A program made the translations under genes and the position numbers. A DNA stretch of 64,000 bases, from positions 1 through 64,000 of the forward strand of contig JAFUVT010000001.1 of the NCBI GenBank assembly GCA_017477425.1, written 5' to 3'. The stretch is from Bacteroidales bacterium (GTDB lineage Bacteria; Bacteroidota; Bacteroidia; Bacteroidales; F082). The notes beneath the pieces are model-generated. The model was not told the origin of the DNA, did not search any database, and was given only the letters and a program-made list of their open reading frames with translations. Below are positions 62,996 through 64,000 of the stretch, piece after piece. The stretch's first letter is position 1. Every line of letters starts with the position of its first letter.

Positions 62996-64000
62996 TTATG
63001 CCAGGAACGGCATCTTGACCACAACGGCCTTGACGAGCTTGTTGCGGATCTTGATGAAGATTTCGGTGTCCTTCTTGCTGAAGGCTTTCTTCACCAGAGC
63101 GGTGCCGATGTTCTTGCCCGTGGAAGGTGAGGGGCTACCCGAACGCACCATACCGATGCAGTTGCCTTCGGCGTCGCACACTTCGTAGCCGTTGCGCGGA
63201 ATGCCGCGGTCGATCATCTCGAAGCCGACGATCTTCTGGCTCACGCCATTGGCTTTTTGTGCGGCGAAGATTTCGCGGTTGAGGAAGTCGTTGCCGTCCA
63301 CGAACTTGGTGATCCAGCCCAAGCCAGCCTCGATGGGGCTGATGGTGTCGTCGATTTCGTGACCGTAGAGGCAGAAGCCTTTTTCGAGGCGCAGGGTGTC
63401 GCGGCAGCCGAGGCCTGCGGGCATGATGCCGAATTCCTTGCCAGCCTCAAACACGGCGTCCCACACTTCCTTGGCGTGGGCGACAGGGATGTAGATCTCG
63501 CAGCCGCCAGCGCCCGTGTAACCCGTCGTCGAGAAGATGACGCCGTCCACACCAGCGAAGTTGATGATCTGGAAAGTGTAGTATTCCATGTCGACCACGT
63601 TGGCCTTGGTGAGTTTCTGCATGGCTTTCAGGGCGTTGGGACCTTGCACGGCCAGCTGGGCCCATTCTTCACTCTCGTTCTTGAAGTCTTCACCAAGCAC
63701 CATGCCGTACTTTTCGGCAATCTGGCTCATCCAAGCCCAGTCCTTGTCGATGTTGGCGGCGTTGGGCACCATGAAATAGTGGTCGTCGGCGATACGGTAG
63801 ACGAGCATGTCGTCAACGATGCCGCCTTTGCCGTTGGGCAGGCAGGTGTATTGCACCTTGCCGTCGGTCAAGGCGGCCACGTCATTGACGGTGCAATATT
63901 GCATGAACTGCTTGGCCAAGGGACCTTTGGCGCGGAACTCGCCCATGTGCGACACGTCGAAGACGCCGACGTTGTTGCGGACGTTGTTGTGTTCTTCGAC
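62996..64000 (-). CDS. gcvT: Aminomethyltransferase (glycine cleavage T protein), 5' end outside window
   Basis: At least 334 residues; the frame runs to the window edge and its real start is beyond it. NVRNNVGVFDVSHMGEFRAKGPLAKQFMQ, YTGAGGCEIYIP, LGCRDTLRLEKGFCLYGHEIDDTISPIEAGLGWITKF and MVRSGSPSPSTGKNIGTALV are GcvT signatures. Transfers the methylene group of glycine to tetrahydrofolate. It precedes the CotH-family gene on the same strand; lpdA (E3) is elsewhere in the window. Confidence 0.97.
   Translation of the reverse strand, partial: VEEHNNVRNNVGVFDVSHMGEFRAKGPLAKQFMQYCTVNDVAALTDGKVQYTCLPNGKGGIVDDMLVYRIADDHYFMVPNAANIDKDWAWMSQIAEKYGMVLGEDFKNESEEWAQLAVQGPNALKAMQKLTKANVVDMEYYTFQIINFAGVDGVIFSTTGYTGAGGCEIYIPVAHAKEVWDAVFEAGKEFGIMPAGLGCRDTLRLEKGFCLYGHEIDDTISPIEAGLGWITKFVDGNDFLNREIFAAQKANGVSQKIVGFEMIDRGIPRNGYEVCDAEGNCIGMVRSGSPSPSTGKNIGTALVKKAFSKKDTEIFIKIRNKLVKAVVVKMPFLA

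Overview
The window is about 64 kb of chromosome from a member of the Bacteroidales (phylum Bacteroidota). The evidence is the -7 promoter element TAnnTTTG in front of most transcription units, A-rich leaders with few Shine-Dalgarno sites, several proteins with type IX secretion (T9SS) C-terminal sorting domains, gingipain-like C25 peptidases, a C-minus ribosomal protein L36, and a str operon that runs from fusA into the S10 cluster without tuf. The genus cannot be fixed from the sequence alone.

Layout. 1-0.9 kb: the 5' end of a shortened SpvB/Rhs-type protein (minus strand, runs off the window). 1-7.6 kb: FGE-like secreted protein, retropepsin-like protein, LOG protein, tRNA-Gly(CCC), an SPFH/zinc-ribbon and Tim44-like/zinc-ribbon gene pair, tRNA-Val(TAC), a T9SS cargo protein and a TerB-like small protein. 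7.7-20.5 kb: housekeeping and envelope genes (MFS transporter, M16 peptidase, rsmG, glucosaminidase, uvrA, lytic transglycosylase, rfbC, lpdA, two small proteins). 20.5-38.4 kb: one long block of translation and transcription genes, rpsL-rpsG-fusA-rpsJ through secY, then a second promoter and infA-rpmJ-rpsM-rpsK-rpsD-rpoA-rplQ; map and adk are absent between secY and infA. 38.4-41.1 kb: a four-subunit 2-oxoacid:ferredoxin oxidoreductase operon. 41.3-49.2 kb: two large T9SS-exported C25 peptidases flanking a DnaJ/TerB-type gene. 49.4-54.7 kb: C-terminal processing peptidase, a small acidic protein, tsaC, and three glycosyltransferases.

54.7-57.7 kb is the most accessory-looking stretch: it is visibly richer in A+T and carries a stand-alone kinase resembling the polyvalent-protein kinase domain of phages and conjugative elements, a lipoprotein of unknown function, and an MNT-HEPN pair. 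The kinase is also the first gene of the glycosyltransferase operon. 57.7-64 kb: VWA-type membrane protein, SlyD-like FKBP with a Cys tail, rhomboid protease, T9SS-type CotH-kinase-family protein and gcvT (5' end outside the window).

Dispersed elements are notable: three 28-bp palindromes share fixed 9-bp arms but have different, mostly self-complementary cores; one large imperfect inverted repeat belongs to the GTCATTGCGAGCGAAGCGAA type; two intergenic terminators share 13-bp outer stems. No CRISPR array, insertion sequence, integrase or rRNA gene was seen.
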